Below are positions 1 through 9,378 of a DNA stretch of 64,000 nt, one piece after another (position 1 is the stretch's first letter; each line of letters starts with the position of its first letter). The DNA lies in the NCBI GenBank assembly GCA_905221605.1, contig CAJNDS010000025.1, positions 448,501 through 512,500 of the forward strand. Reading direction: 5' to 3'. This DNA comes from Symbiodinium natans. Taxonomy: Eukaryota > Sar > Dinophyceae > Suessiales > Symbiodiniaceae. The position numbers and the translations under genes are program-made. Under the pieces are notes generated by a model. That model was not told the origin of the DNA and searched no databases. It worked only from the letters and a program-made list of their open reading frames with translations.

Positions 1-1
1 C

Positions 2-2608
2 TGGTCTAGGATCAGAAAAGAAGTCGACGAGAGATCTTTGTATAGGCTCAGGAGAGGCGACGAGTACAGAATCGCTTACTTGTCACAGTTTTACGGGATA
101 GAAATCACCAGCAAAATATATAGATGTCCGAAGACCAAGGAGCTGAAGGTGGGCATCCCATTGGCAGTGAGACCCACGAGTGGAATGAGGATGCCGAGGA
201 ACGTGGCGATGCTGAAGAGTTGGGCTGGAGACAGAGTGGAGGGACAGAAAGAAGAGCGGGAATCTCTGTGGTTCAGGCTGCACCCGGCTGATCTTCCATG
301 CACCGGATACATGGTGGTGGGTGACGCGCAGTGGCAAGAATACGCGAAGGACGGGATAGTTTGGCCAGAGGCAGGGCATAGCGGAGTGATAGTGGAAGGA
401 TGGCATCGGGACGACATGAGGAATCCTTTGCGAGGGTCGCAGATGACGCTCAAGGCACACTGGACGAAGTACTCTGTTGAGCCATCGGACGTGAGCAGCA
501 TACATGGGCTAGAATTTCCACAAGGAGGGATGCCAGAATGGCTATACGACTCGCTTAGATTGGCGGCTGTGCGAGGTAGGAGAATCGGAATAGCGATAGA
601 CATGAGGATGTTCACACTAATCGGAGGCGACGTGGTGGTAACAAGAAGTGGGCGCTTCATGCTCCTCGGGCCCGTACCAATGGCATGTTGGAAAGCAGTT
701 TGGTTCGAGGACACATACACGGCTCTGTACATGCGTGATTGCGAGCTGGACATGTTAGCCGATGACAGAGGAGACTCACAAGTGAACAGGGATAGACTAT
801 CAAAGACATTGGGGACAGATGAATACCGGGATAGAGTGAGATGGATCATGTCGGAAATGACGGAGGAGTGCGTGCATTGCCTGGCATGCCACTGTAGAGT
901 GGCGAAAGGGATAGTGATCTGCCCGATGTGTTGCAAGCCTATGCCATCCTACCCGGACTACCTGATGGGGATGAATTTGTGGGAAATCACGGATAGAAAC
1001 GCGACTATGGGAAGAAAGACGATGTGGAAGACCAAGCTACAGGAAGCCCTCGACCGCGCAGGGATTAAAATCCCGTTCAGAATGGTGACCGAAAGGATAG
1101 ACATGATAGAACGGGACGTGGTGGCAGGGATACTGGCGAGCTTGAACCCCGCAGAAGACTGGTACTTAGGTTTTAGGGCTGGATTGTGGCCTGAGTACGA
1201 GATCGCAGCGTCACGACCGGGGGTGTACAGGTTCGCTATGGAAGAGGCGGCGATTCATGCGATGATGTTGGATAGAGAGCTGGCAACATCATTCGGGAAG
1301 ATTCTGAACTTCGAGTACAAGCAGAGTGGCACAGATCACTCGGGAATAGTGGATGCGTCAGATTTCCAGCAAGCCCTTGAGACGGTTGCGGCACGCGCTG
1401 TAGTGACAGCGAGGCAGAGGTTCTTCTCCATGCATGCAGGGTGTCTGAGGAGAGGAGGACAGTTTATGAGTTATCAGCTGCTGATAGCTATGGCCGCAGG
1501 TTTTAACTCGCCGTTATGGGGGAACAACGCTTGGGCGAAAAGCACGAGGGACATGATGGTGCAGACTGCAAATGGTTGTCTGGAGATCATGGAGAGGATA
1601 GTTGCAGAAACAAAGCGAGATCCCACTCAACCCATGGCGAAGCACATGAAGTTTGACACCGAAGGGATACCATTCAACGCGACATGGGGAGAGATTAAGG
1701 GGAAGAAGAACAAGCTTCATGGATATAGCCATGCTGCTGGATCTGCTATTCGGAACCTAGGGCTACGAAGGGAGAGATCGGAGACAGGGCCGGTGAATGA
1801 GGTATACTGGTGCTCAGTACCGATGGGAGGAATGATGATGAACTGGGCTTCGATGGGAGTAGCCGGACATTCTCGTGACGAGGCGCAGCCGGAGGCGCGT
1901 GCGGCTAATGCGGGCACGGCATATCCAATTGCCGGGGTAAGCCTAGTGGAGCTGAACGAGAAGGGGTGGCCAAGAAGGATAGAATCGAAAGGTACGAGAA
2001 CCGTCGATGTGGAGCTTAGGGACGAGACGGGGAAGAGACAAGAGCCACTGACCAGGGCAGAAAGTTCGAGTCCAATCCAACTGAAAGAGAGAGGTGGGGC
2101 GAGAGCCGATGGTGCTGAGCCCAAAGCGAGGACCCGATCACCTCTGGATAGGGAGAGAAGGGATATCATCAGGTGGCCGAAGTACGCCATGAGTGATGAT
2201 AGTTCGGTGAGAAGCTCATCACGCGGATGGGGAAAAGGGCGGGATAGGGATAGAGCCGATGATCGAGGAGGCAGATACGGATGGATGCCAACTGTACCCA
2301 GGTTTGCGGAAGGGACGAAGATGGTGGATAGAGGAAGAGGAAAGGGCTCTCTGCTAGAGAGAACTCGGGCACAAAGAGGTGGCCACGTCACTGGTCCCGA
2401 AACAGAAGACGAGTCAGCGATGAGCGAAGCGCTCAACCCGGAATTCAGAGGCACTGAGACGACATCAACCAACCGGGCAAACATGGGCGTTGAGACGGGT
2501 GACGATGCAAGTGATGCATCTGCGGGTGATCCTGTGAAAGGAAAGGGAAAGCATGGAAGGCCGGTGATGTGGAGACCGCGACGTGATCGCCAAAGAGATG
2601 AAGCCTGA
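2..2608 (+). CDS. Large hypothetical protein with Cys/His cluster, 5' end outside window
   Basis: The frame is open from base 2, so the start codon lies outside the window; it ends at TGA 2606-2608. I do not recognise the product firmly. A dense metal-ligand cluster lies at 869-934 (C-x2-C-x2-C-x-C, then C-x2-C-C), suggesting a zinc ribbon. The stretch around 520-740 contains IAIDMRMFTLIGGDVVVTRS and then LLGPVP, which faintly recalls the strand pattern of RNA 2'-phosphotransferase (KptA/Tpt1) folds; the usual H/R catalytic signature is not clear, so this is only a hint. From about 1,950 the protein becomes R/S/G/D/E-rich low complexity, probably disordered. No intron is needed over 2.6 kb, unlike every other gene here, which would suit a retrocopy or a recently arrived gene. 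GGATAG occurs 14 times inside the frame, in several codon phases. Confidence 0.6.
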   Translation, partial: WSRIRKEVDERSLYRLRRGDEYRIAYLSQFYGIEITSKIYRCPKTKELKVGIPLAVRPTSGMRMPRNVAMLKSWAGDRVEGQKEERESLWFRLHPADLPCTGYMVVGDAQWQEYAKDGIVWPEAGHSGVIVEGWHRDDMRNPLRGSQMTLKAHWTKYSVEPSDVSSIHGLEFPQGGMPEWLYDSLRLAAVRGRRIGIAIDMRMFTLIGGDVVVTRSGRFMLLGPVPMACWKAVWFEDTYTALYMRDCELDMLADDRGDSQVNRDRLSKTLGTDEYRDRVRWIMSEMTEECVHCLACHCRVAKGIVICPMCCKPMPSYPDYLMGMNLWEITDRNATMGRKTMWKTKLQEALDRAGIKIPFRMVTERIDMIERDVVAGILASLNPAEDWYLGFRAGLWPEYEIAASRPGVYRFAMEEAAIHAMMLDRELATSFGKILNFEYKQSGTDHSGIVDASDFQQALETVAARAVVTARQRFFSMHAGCLRRGGQFMSYQLLIAMAAGFNSPLWGNNAWAKSTRDMMVQTANGCLEIMERIVAETKRDPTQPMAKHMKFDTEGIPFNATWGEIKGKKNKLHGYSHAAGSAIRNLGLRRERSETGPVNEVYWCSVPMGGMMMNWASMGVAGHSRDEAQPEARAANAGTAYPIAGVSLVELNEKGWPRRIESKGTRTVDVELRDETGKRQEPLTRAESSSPIQLKERGGARADGAEPKARTRSPLDRERRDIIRWPKYAMSDDSSVRSSSRGWGKGRDRDRADDRGGRYGWMPTVPRFAEGTKMVDRGRGKGSLLERTRAQRGGHVTGPETEDESAMSEALNPEFRGTETTSTNRANMGVETGDDASDASAGDPVKGKGKHGRPVMWRPRRDRQRDEA

Positions 2609-3822
2609 TGAAATGGCGACAAGCGGGGATAGGACGAAAGCACAAAGCTGCCTAGTCACCAATGGCTCGGCGTGAGGGATAGAATGGGACATGCAAAGTC
2701 ATGTGCCCGGGCCATGGCTGGTGGCGCACGCGGGGGGATAGAGCGGATGGATGGCGCAGGATGAGATGAGTGGGTGAACGGCTGTCGTGAGACTCTGGTG
2801 CAGGGCTTGGCTAGCCACCAATAAGACCCTGCGGCGGAAGCTTCTGGGAAGGCCTGGCTCGCCACCAATAAGACATTCACATGAAAAGATCAAAAGATGA
2901 AGCTGTGGAGAGGAGAAAAGATCAGGATGGGCATGGCTAACCACCAGTGAGCCCCCACGGAGAAGATCGCTTACAAGAATGAAGGGATAGAAGCGTGGGA
3001 ACTACGATGACGTCGAGGGGTACTGATTAAGAGTGAGGCCTTACCCAGGATAGTTATGGAGAAGATGAACTGAGTCGGAATGCATAATGGATAGAAGCGA
3101 CGCTCGATTTTCCTGGAATGCGAAGGATAGACAATTTTACTACGCGGAATAGGCACGAGGGCACGAAGTGTAGCCGAGAGCCACGGACTGGTGGTTTGTG
3201 CTACTGCGATGAATGTCGAGGTTAGCGGATGGCGGTGTTGCTCCCGAGGATAGCCGGAGTGATCGCCGTAATCGCGGGTGGTGGTGGGCGCCCTAAAGGG
3301 GCTGGCGATCAGGTCGACTATGCCTCCTGCGTTCTTGTTTTTGCCTGAAGCTAACCGGGATAGAAGTCGCGAATTCATCGATTTTCTGACCGCTGAGTGC
3401 GTCCCGAAAACGGGGGGTGTTTAGCACAAAGAGGTCAAGTCAATTTCATGGGGTGCGAACTTAGCTTGTACAATGATTTCGGGTTTGGGCCTGGGATAGA
3501 TGCCGACCTCCTCGTGGACGAGCCTGGATAGCATATGGACTTCGTGTCCGTTCGCAGCCGCGAGCTGCTCAAGAAGGGCCCTTCTTAGTATCGTAGCAGC
3601 CAGATTTGTACAGTTTTCGCCCCCGTGGATAGTGTCCCTGTACGTTGTGGATCTGATTCGCCAACTCGCAGCCGGAGGCCAGAGGAGCTAAAAGGATCGA
3701 GCGTTGACGAGGGATAGATCCTTCCCTAACCTTTGGGATAGTTGTCTGTCCTCTTTACAACTCATAGCCGGAGGCCGGAGGATACTGAGGGCAGGTGGCT
3801 GTTCAGGTGAATATCGGGATAG
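96..3822 (+). repeat. GGATAG hexamer cluster, one strand only
   Basis: Twenty-nine copies of GGATAG start at 96, 354, 790, 829, 909, 991, 1095, 1270, 1596, 1977, 2146, 2242, 2248, 2326, 2627, 2677, 2736, 2985, 3048, 3089, 3125, 3248, 3358, 3494, 3526, 3627, 3712, 3736 and 3817. About one would be expected in this length. I found no copy of the reverse complement CTATCC. Fourteen are inside the coding frame and fifteen in the non-coding part, where spacing is mostly 25-250 bases. Near-matches (CGATAG, AGATAG, GGATAC) continue to about 3,980 and then stop. The role is unknown. Confidence 0.85.
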
Positions 3823-4221
3823 GTGTACAACACGCAGCCGGACGGCTAGTGGATACATCTAGAGCGATAGGTTACCACCCCCTGGAGATAGCAACTCTGG
3901 GGATCCTTCCGATAGTTAACGTCGGGAGTGGCTCGGAACGATTGGCTAGCTACCTTGAGTTCCCCGTTGACAGGGATACTGTTACTTCTGGTGCAACATT
4001 ACAACCTACAACTGTAAATATACAACTTCTTTCTCCTCGTGTGGCCTGAGCTAGTTACTGGAACGGGTTGCGCAAGTTTTCATTGGTTTGGACACTTCGC
4101 ACATAAACTACCCTCAGCCTTTGGAGGGTTGAGAGGTTCCTGAATCTTGCACTGCCCATTCGAAGATCTCCAAACTTACAATTTCCTCACTAGTATCTAA
4201 TGGGTTATTTACGAGGCTATT
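2609..4221. other. Non-coding 3' flank of first gene
   Basis: There is no convincing gene. The stretch keeps the GGATAG hexamers of the upstream frame and lacks TTTAGGG heptamers. It contains the direct repeats at 2,809-2,952 and three versions of a GCAGCCGGAGGCC-like string near 3,668, 3,765 and 3,832. A few open frames of 60-135 codons occur on both strands without family features and were not called. Confidence 0.6.
2809..2952 (+). repeat. Three imperfect direct repeats GGCTNGCCACCAATAAGAC
   Basis: Copies lie at 2,809-2,827 (GGCTAGCCACCAATAAGAC), 2,856-2,874 (GGCTCGCCACCAATAAGAC) and 2,935-2,952 (a diverged GGCTAACCACCAGTGAGC), about 47 and 79 bases apart. A weaker CACCAATGGCTCGGCG lies near 2,657. 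They follow the stop of the large frame and may be part of a 3' UTR or a small tandem array. Confidence 0.6.
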
Positions 4222-4332
4222 CTTGGTAGCCCAGTGGTGCCCTTTTCCCTGTTTTTGCTTCAAGGTACCCCTAGAAAACGACCAACCCCAAAAAGGGTGC
4301 CCTTAATACAATATGGTTACTGGGCTACCAAG
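4222..4332. mobile_element. Small inverted-repeat element, family D
   Basis: The ends CTTGGTAGCCCAG and CTGGGCTACCAAG are inverted repeats, and the inner arms GGTGCCCTTTTCCC / AAAAAGGGTGCC also pair. There is no open frame, so it is MITE-like. A related copy lies at 13,147-13,254 and a half copy begins near 48,608. Confidence 0.6.
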
Positions 4333-4896
4333 TATTCAAGACACAAGAACAAGGTTTCTCTGACCCTAAACCCTCAACCCTAAGCCCTAAACCCTAAACC
4401 CTACACCCTAAACCCTAAACCCTAAACCCTAAACCGAAGAAAAGGTTTCTCTGCCATGGGGTTTCCCGGTCAAAGTTCCACGAGCCCTCCTGGCTGGGCC
4501 ATCTGCTTCCGAGGCCGCCGCGCAAGCGCCCTTCGTAAGCTGCCAGGTGCTGAGAGTGGGGGTTTAGGGTTTAGGGTTTAGGGTTCGGGGTTTAGGGTTT
4601 AGGGATTAGGATGTTTAGGTTTGGGGTTTAGGGTTTAGGGTGTTTAGGTTTGGGGTTTAAGGCTTGGGGTGTTTAGGTTTGAGGATTGAGGGTAGTTTAG
4701 GCATTTGCGTTCAGGTCTTCTAGCCGCTTTACTCTGTAGGGTGCCCGGGTTCCGTTTGTGAGTAACCCTTAACCCGAAACCCTAAACCCTAAGCCCTAAA
4801 AAACCCCAAACTCCAAACCCCAAACCCTAAACCCCAAACCCCAAACCCTAAACCCTAAACCGTGCAAGGTGCTATCATGCCCCTCAGGCCAGGCCT

Positions 4897-5010
4897 TCGC
4901 GCGTAACCGGCTCGGATCGGGCCAGCGCTCCATCCGAACAAAGATCCCCGGCAAGCCGCTCACAAGAACCCTCTAGCAAGAAGCTCTCCACCAGCCCAGA
5001 AGAAGCTTTA
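4897..5010 (+). CDS. Candidate exon, Ser/Arg/Pro-rich
   Basis: After a CCCCTCAG acceptor a frame runs to a TGA at 5,011 with the composition RPSRVTGSDRASAPSEQ, followed by SKKLSTSPEEAL. It begins soon after a CCCTAAA tract that ends near 4,862. It may be a terminal exon of an unnamed gene. Alternative frames are shorter, but nothing in it identifies a family. Confidence 0.3.
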
Positions 5011-5632
5011 TGAAAACACCTGCAAAGCTTTGAAGGCTTTCCTTCATCCCCAGAAACCTAAAGGTTTTGGGTTTAGGGTTTGTGGGGTTTTGACAACGAA
5101 ATCCCGAATCGTGTTTAGGAGGCTTTTCCCACCTGGCGCCTTCGCTAAGGCGGGGACAGGGACCGGAACTTCCTGGTGCAGGCCGGGCACTCAAGAAGCT
5201 GCTGGGATTCTTCTGGGGCTGAGGGTTTAGCGGTTGAGGGGGACACTCCGTATCTGTCCCCGAAGAGCTCTAATCCTTACCATAGGGACGCTTGAAAGGG
5301 AGCTGGGGCCTGCCAAAACAACTGAAATCACCAGAGTTGCGGTGCAGAGCAAGAGCTGCAGCGGAGCGTTTCGATCCCTAGGTGTGCCCCGCACAAACCT
5401 CGAACGTCTACGTGGACAAGAAGCAGACCCTGGCTCAGCACAAGTGCTTGAAGGCTTTCGCTGGTTGTAAGGCTGGCCCCCGCTAGTCGGTGTACGTTCT
5501 TAAGGGGGTCTAGGCAGGGCTTTGGGTGGTCCTTTTTGTTTTTTTCTCAGTTTTTGCCGTTTCTAAGGCCCATGCTTTGAGGGTCCTTGGGATGTCGATG
5601 AATAGATGCGCTCTGTAGTCTGATTGGGGTCA

Positions 5633-5728
5633 GCTCTCTCTCTCTCTCTCTCTCTCGCTCTCCCTCCCTCCCTCTCTCTGTCTCTCTCTCTCTCTCTCCC
5701 TCCCTCCCTCCCTCTCTCTCTCTCTCTA
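5633..5728 (+). repeat. CT-rich microsatellite
   Basis: A (CT)n tract interspersed with CCCT/CCCTC, running directly into the (CCCCAAA)n array at 5,729. The open frames reported over it on either strand are simple products of the repeat. Confidence 0.9.
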
Positions 5729-5926
5729 ACCCCAAACCCCAAACCCCAAACCCCAAACCCCAAACCCCAAACCCCAAACCCCAAACTCCAAACCCCAAAC
5801 CCCAAACCCCAAACCCCAAACCCCAAACCCCAAACCCCAAACCCCAAACCCCAAACCCCAAACCCCAAACCCCAAACCCTAAACCCTAAACCCTAAACCC
5901 TAAACCCTAAGCCGCCTTCCAGCGAG

Positions 5927-5991
5927 GAACGGCGATTTTCCGCTCTGGCTCATCGGAGAGCAGCTCTACGCGGCTGCGGTGCGGCGCAGGG
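5927..5991 (+). CDS. Candidate exon between opposed heptamer tracts
   Basis: An 80-base unique island is bounded on the left by CCCTAAA (to 5,910) and on the right by TTTAGGG (from 5,992). After the AG|G acceptor at 5,926/5,927 one frame reads NGDFPLWLIGEQLYAAAVRR and ends just before GTTTAGGG. It is a clear example of the exon setting in this genome: C-rich heptamers before the acceptor and G-rich heptamers from the donor on. The family is not recognised, and it could belong to the capping-enzyme gene downstream or to a separate gene. Confidence 0.45.
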
Positions 5992-6074
5992 GTTTAGGGT
6001 TTAGGGTTTAGGGTTTAGGGTTTAGGGTTTAGGGTTTAGGGTTTAGCCTGGCAAATGCTGGTGCAAGTCACCCA

Positions 6075-6183
6075 GATTAAGAACCCAAGAACCTACTTGT
6101 TACAGTGGGTTACCCGAGAATCCTAAATAAGGGAGTCTTAGAATCAGAACCTACAAACAAGTAGGTTTGGGGTTCTTAAGCTA
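6075..6183. mobile_element. Small inverted-repeat element, family E
   Basis: AAGAACCCAAGAACCTACTTGT at 6,079 and its near reverse complement ACAAGTAGGTTTGGGGTTCTTA, ending at 6,178, form arms of about 22 bases around a 55-base centre. It is non-coding and MITE-like. Confidence 0.55.
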
Positions 6184-6700
6184 GATTAGGATCCAGAGCA
6201 CTTTTTTTCGGTTTCGCCCCTACAAGCGCCTTTAAACCGAAAAGGGTGCCTTTTCTATTCCTAGACTACTCTTGGGTCTAGTAGATTATGGGCCCATCGT
6301 AGGTGCCCTACACTACAAGGAATAAACCACAAAAAAAGGTCTGTGCTTTAGATCAACCTCTCCTCAACACCACTTAACTTGTTCACCCTTCTAGTGGTGC
6401 GTCATTGCTTGACGGGCTTCGGGAGCTACAGCCTCAGCCCTGACGCAGGGTCACCTAAGGGGTTGGACCCCTTAGGGTTTAGGGTTTAAGGGTTTAGGGT
6501 GTAGGGTTTAAGGTTCATGGTTTAGGGTTTAGCGTTTAGGGTTTAGGTTTCAGGGTGTCAACCGCACCTCTCTCTCCCCCAAGAAAGCCCCAAAATATCC
6601 TCATTACGAAGTCAGTGGTGGACTCATGGCTCTTCCCTAAACCCTAAACCCTAAACCCTAAACCCTAAACCCTAAACCCTAAACCCTAAACCGTAAACCC

Positions 6701-6733
6701 TGTTCTGTTCTGTTCTGTTCTGTTCTGTTCTGT
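6701..6733 (+). repeat. (TGTTC)n microsatellite
   Basis: Six to seven tandem TGTTC units directly follow a CCCTAAA tract and precede TGTAGCAGCAGCC. Confidence 0.85.
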
Positions 6734-7119
6734 AGCAGCAGCCAAGCAAGCTGCAACCCTAAACCCTAAACTCTGTCCAAGTGAACCGAAGCCTGGCGGA
6801 GCACCCCTTGACCATCCCCCAGATCCCACAATCCCAAACCCGCCGAAGCCCTAGGTGGGGGGGTTTACGAGATTCGGGTCCAGGGTTTAGGGTTTCGGGT
6901 GGGGGCCTTATAGGATTGGGGGTCTAAATTCGGGATCCCTTATGCTCGGAAGCTCCCAAGCAGGCAATCCCCCCCCGCCCCCCCAACAAAAAGCTACGGG
7001 CTCAGGGTAGGTGGACCCTAAATCCATCCCTAATCCTTAAACCTTAAACCCTAAACCCTAAACCCTAAACCTGAATCCCTCCTCTTTACTGCCGACCGGG
7101 CAACTCAAGTCCTTGTCAG

Positions 7120-7148
7120 GAGGAGCTTTCTTTGGTCGATGTGGCCAG
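7120..7148 (+). CDS. Candidate micro-exon
   Basis: Twenty-nine bases sit between TTGTCAG| and CCAG|GTGTCG. Entered in phase 1, as the 5,927 exon leaves it, the frame reads GAFFGRCGQ; in phase 0 it reads EELSLVDVA. Heptamers flank it at 7,030-7,070 (CCCTAAA) and from 7,196 (TTTAGGG). The splice signals are good, but its length allows no family call. Confidence 0.3.
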
Positions 7149-7716
7149 GTGTCGAGCCCAGCTTTGCCGCCTAGTCTATGCGGGATGTGGGCTTGTAGGG
7201 TTTAGGGTTTAGGGTTTAGGGTTTAGGGTTTTTGGTTTAGGGTTCTTGGTTTAGGGCTTTTGTAAGAGTTACGCATAAGCCCTACAAACCCTGGAAGCTC
7301 CCCCAACGCAAAACAGCCGAGTTGTTTTGGGCCCACGCGATGGAATGACACATCGCATGTGTCGTCGAGATCTTACACCTCGCTCTTGGGAATGGGCGTG
7401 TGCCAGCATGACTATGACATGCAATTCGGGGTGTAGATGGGAACTCACACAGAAGCCCCCAAGTTCAATCAACAACGTGAAGCCTGGAGGCTTATCAGAT
7501 TGGGAAGACAGTGTTTGGGACAGCATGCCGGCAAATGTGAAGCCCTAAACACAAACCCTTCCGGCCCTTCCGACGATTTGGCCGACCAGACAAAACAAAA
7601 CCACCCCCTCCCCCCCCCCCCCCCCTGTAGCAAAGCTCGTTGCTTCTCTACATAATTGACCCTTCTTGCGTAAGGGTTTAGGGTTTAGAGTTTCCGGTTC
7701 TGGGTAGGCCCTTGGG

Positions 7717-8259
7717 ATGAAATGTTTTCCCTTGTCGGATTTTGGGGTTGGGGTTCAAGAGGGCTCGTCGAGGAAAACTCTGGAGGGCTGGATAACCACC
7801 CTTCTGGACTTGGGGCTGCTTGGACTTAGGGCTTCGGTTCCTTTTGACAGCCCAACCAGGGCCGATGCCCTCTCGACGATACCAGAATGTTTTTTTGCGT
7901 TCAGTTCAGCAAAGTGGGCCAACAAAATAAGCAGGAAGCGAGCCCCCCTGGCAGAGACCGTGCCCGCACCCCACTATCGTTACCCAGTCCCTCAGATTCT
8001 GCCTAGGATTTGGGGGTTTACGAAATGGGCGGCTGTCCAAATTTATGATGCCTTTTGGGGTACCCCAAATACTAGGTGCCGTATTATAATAGGGATCCAA
8101 AGCGGGACCATCATTTTGACAACCACCCAAGTTCAGGACCCCGACAAAGGTGGCCCGAATATTGGGGGAAAACCCGATTGGCTTAGGATTTGGGGGTTTA
8201 CGAAATTAAGGACCCCGATAAGGTACCCCGAATTTTGTGGGGAAAACCCGAATTTTTAA
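7717..8259 (+). other. Repeat-bearing open stretch, probably not a gene
   Basis: A 180-codon open frame crosses two copies of CTTAGGATTTGGGGGTTTACG-like sequence (near 8,006 and 8,182) and several GGGGTACCCC / ACCCCGA pieces. These resemble a small repeat family also seen at 39,985-40,050 and 45,245-45,340. The translation is low in family-like features. I read it as repeat-derived intronic DNA. Confidence 0.4.
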
Positions 8260-9157
8260 GAGGGTCTCGAGGCAGAGCGTGGTGAGAGGGTCGACCCCGA
8301 GAGGTCATGGCGATGATTTCAACTCTGAACCTGTCATGGTGAAGTTGTGACTGTTTTAGGGCTTAGGGTTTAGGGTTTAGGGTTCAGGGTTTAGGGTTTA
8401 GGGTTCAGGGTTTAGGGTTTAGGGTTTAGGGTTTAGTGTTAGGGTTTCGGGTTTAGTTCTTATCTTTAGGGTTAGGGTTGTAGTTGCCTTGTGTTCCTAT
8501 TGCGGTTATAGTTTGTTCGAGCCTGAGGTTGACGAACTTCCAAGACTTTCCGATCTCAGCGTTGCGCAAGGAGACGCCTGGCTAGCACTCATGAGGGGGG
8601 CTGGTTTCCACTTTCGGAAGGTTTAGGTTTTTAGGGTTGAGGGTTTAGGGTTTACAGTAGGGTCTAGGGTTTACAGTAGGATGTCGGGTTTAGGGTTAGG
8701 GTTTACGGTTTTCCGAAGGTTTGGGAGCTGTTTAAGGGCAGTTTGCTTGTGTTTAGCGCTTTAGGGCCTTAGGTTTTGTTCATCCTCAAACCACCCAACG
8801 TCTTAGGGTCGGTGGGGGTTGATACCGGTAACATGTATGTAAGAGAACAACACCATTAAAAATAAAAATAAAAAAAAAAAAAACCTTAAACCTAAGCACG
8901 GTCTGTTGGACTTCGGATCACAAGCAGCAAAACCCCCCTAAAACCCTAAACCGTAAACCCAAACTCCCAAAGCCCTTCACCCCCCCCCCCCCCCCAGCCG
9001 GAACCCTCAAAGGCCAACCCCTAAACCCTAAACCCTAAACCCTAAACCCTAAACCCTAAACCCTAAACCCTAAACCCTAAACCCTGAACCCTAAACCCTA
9101 AACCCTAAACCCTAAACCCTAAACCCTAAACCCTAAACCCTGCCTCCCATCTCTCAG

Positions 9158-9195
9158 CTTAGGACCGACTTCGAGGGGACACGCTACATCTGGAT
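9158..9195 (+). CDS. Candidate exon with EGTRYIW
   Basis: A 120-base CCCTAAA array, TCTCTCAG, then the frame LRTDFEGTRYIW up to AT|GTGAGG, an excellent GT donor. In phase it follows the 7,120 micro-exon (phase 0). The string resembles the region after a nucleotidyltransferase motif I, but the capping-enzyme motif I was found at 25,989-26,150, so this resemblance may be chance or mark a second domain. An inverted-repeat element starts 20 bases into the putative intron. Confidence 0.4.
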
Positions 9196-9215
9196 GTGAG
9201 GGGTCAGGGACCTTT

Positions 9216-9378
9216 GGATGTTCCCCCTTCCACTATCAGCTCCTTGATAGGTTTTCTAGTACCCCTTAATAGGGCTTATAGTACCGCTTAATAGGGATTA
9301 TCGTACCCCTGAATAGGAATTATGGTACCCTTTGTTATAATCCCTCTTAAGGACTGTTTGTATACGGAGGAACATCCC
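9216..9378. mobile_element. MITE family A, copy 1
   Basis: Ends GGATGTTCCCCC and GGAGGAACATCC are inverted repeats, with the inner AGTACCCCTTAATAGG-like string repeated four times. Sister copies are at 24,016, 31,218, 36,471, 50,288 and 51,329. Confidence 0.65.

Larger units (their letters stand above)
4369..9140. repeat. Interstitial telomere-like heptamer tracts, left cluster
   Basis: CCCTAAA orientation: about 4,369-4,435, 4,767-4,862, 5,729-5,910, 6,636-6,698, 7,030-7,070 and 9,019-9,140. TTTAGGG orientation: about 4,561-4,690, 5,992-6,046, 6,471-6,555, 7,196-7,260 and 8,355-8,470. The 5,729-5,878 tract is a nearly pure run of the variant CCCCAAA that turns into CCCTAAA at its right end. 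Unique sequence between the tracts is mostly 80-700 bases. Confidence 0.9.

Noticed and set aside
9158-9195. TDFEGTRYIW as the capping-enzyme motif I
   Set aside because: It has no lysine in the right place and lies too far from motif III; a full KADGER was found at 25,989-26,150.
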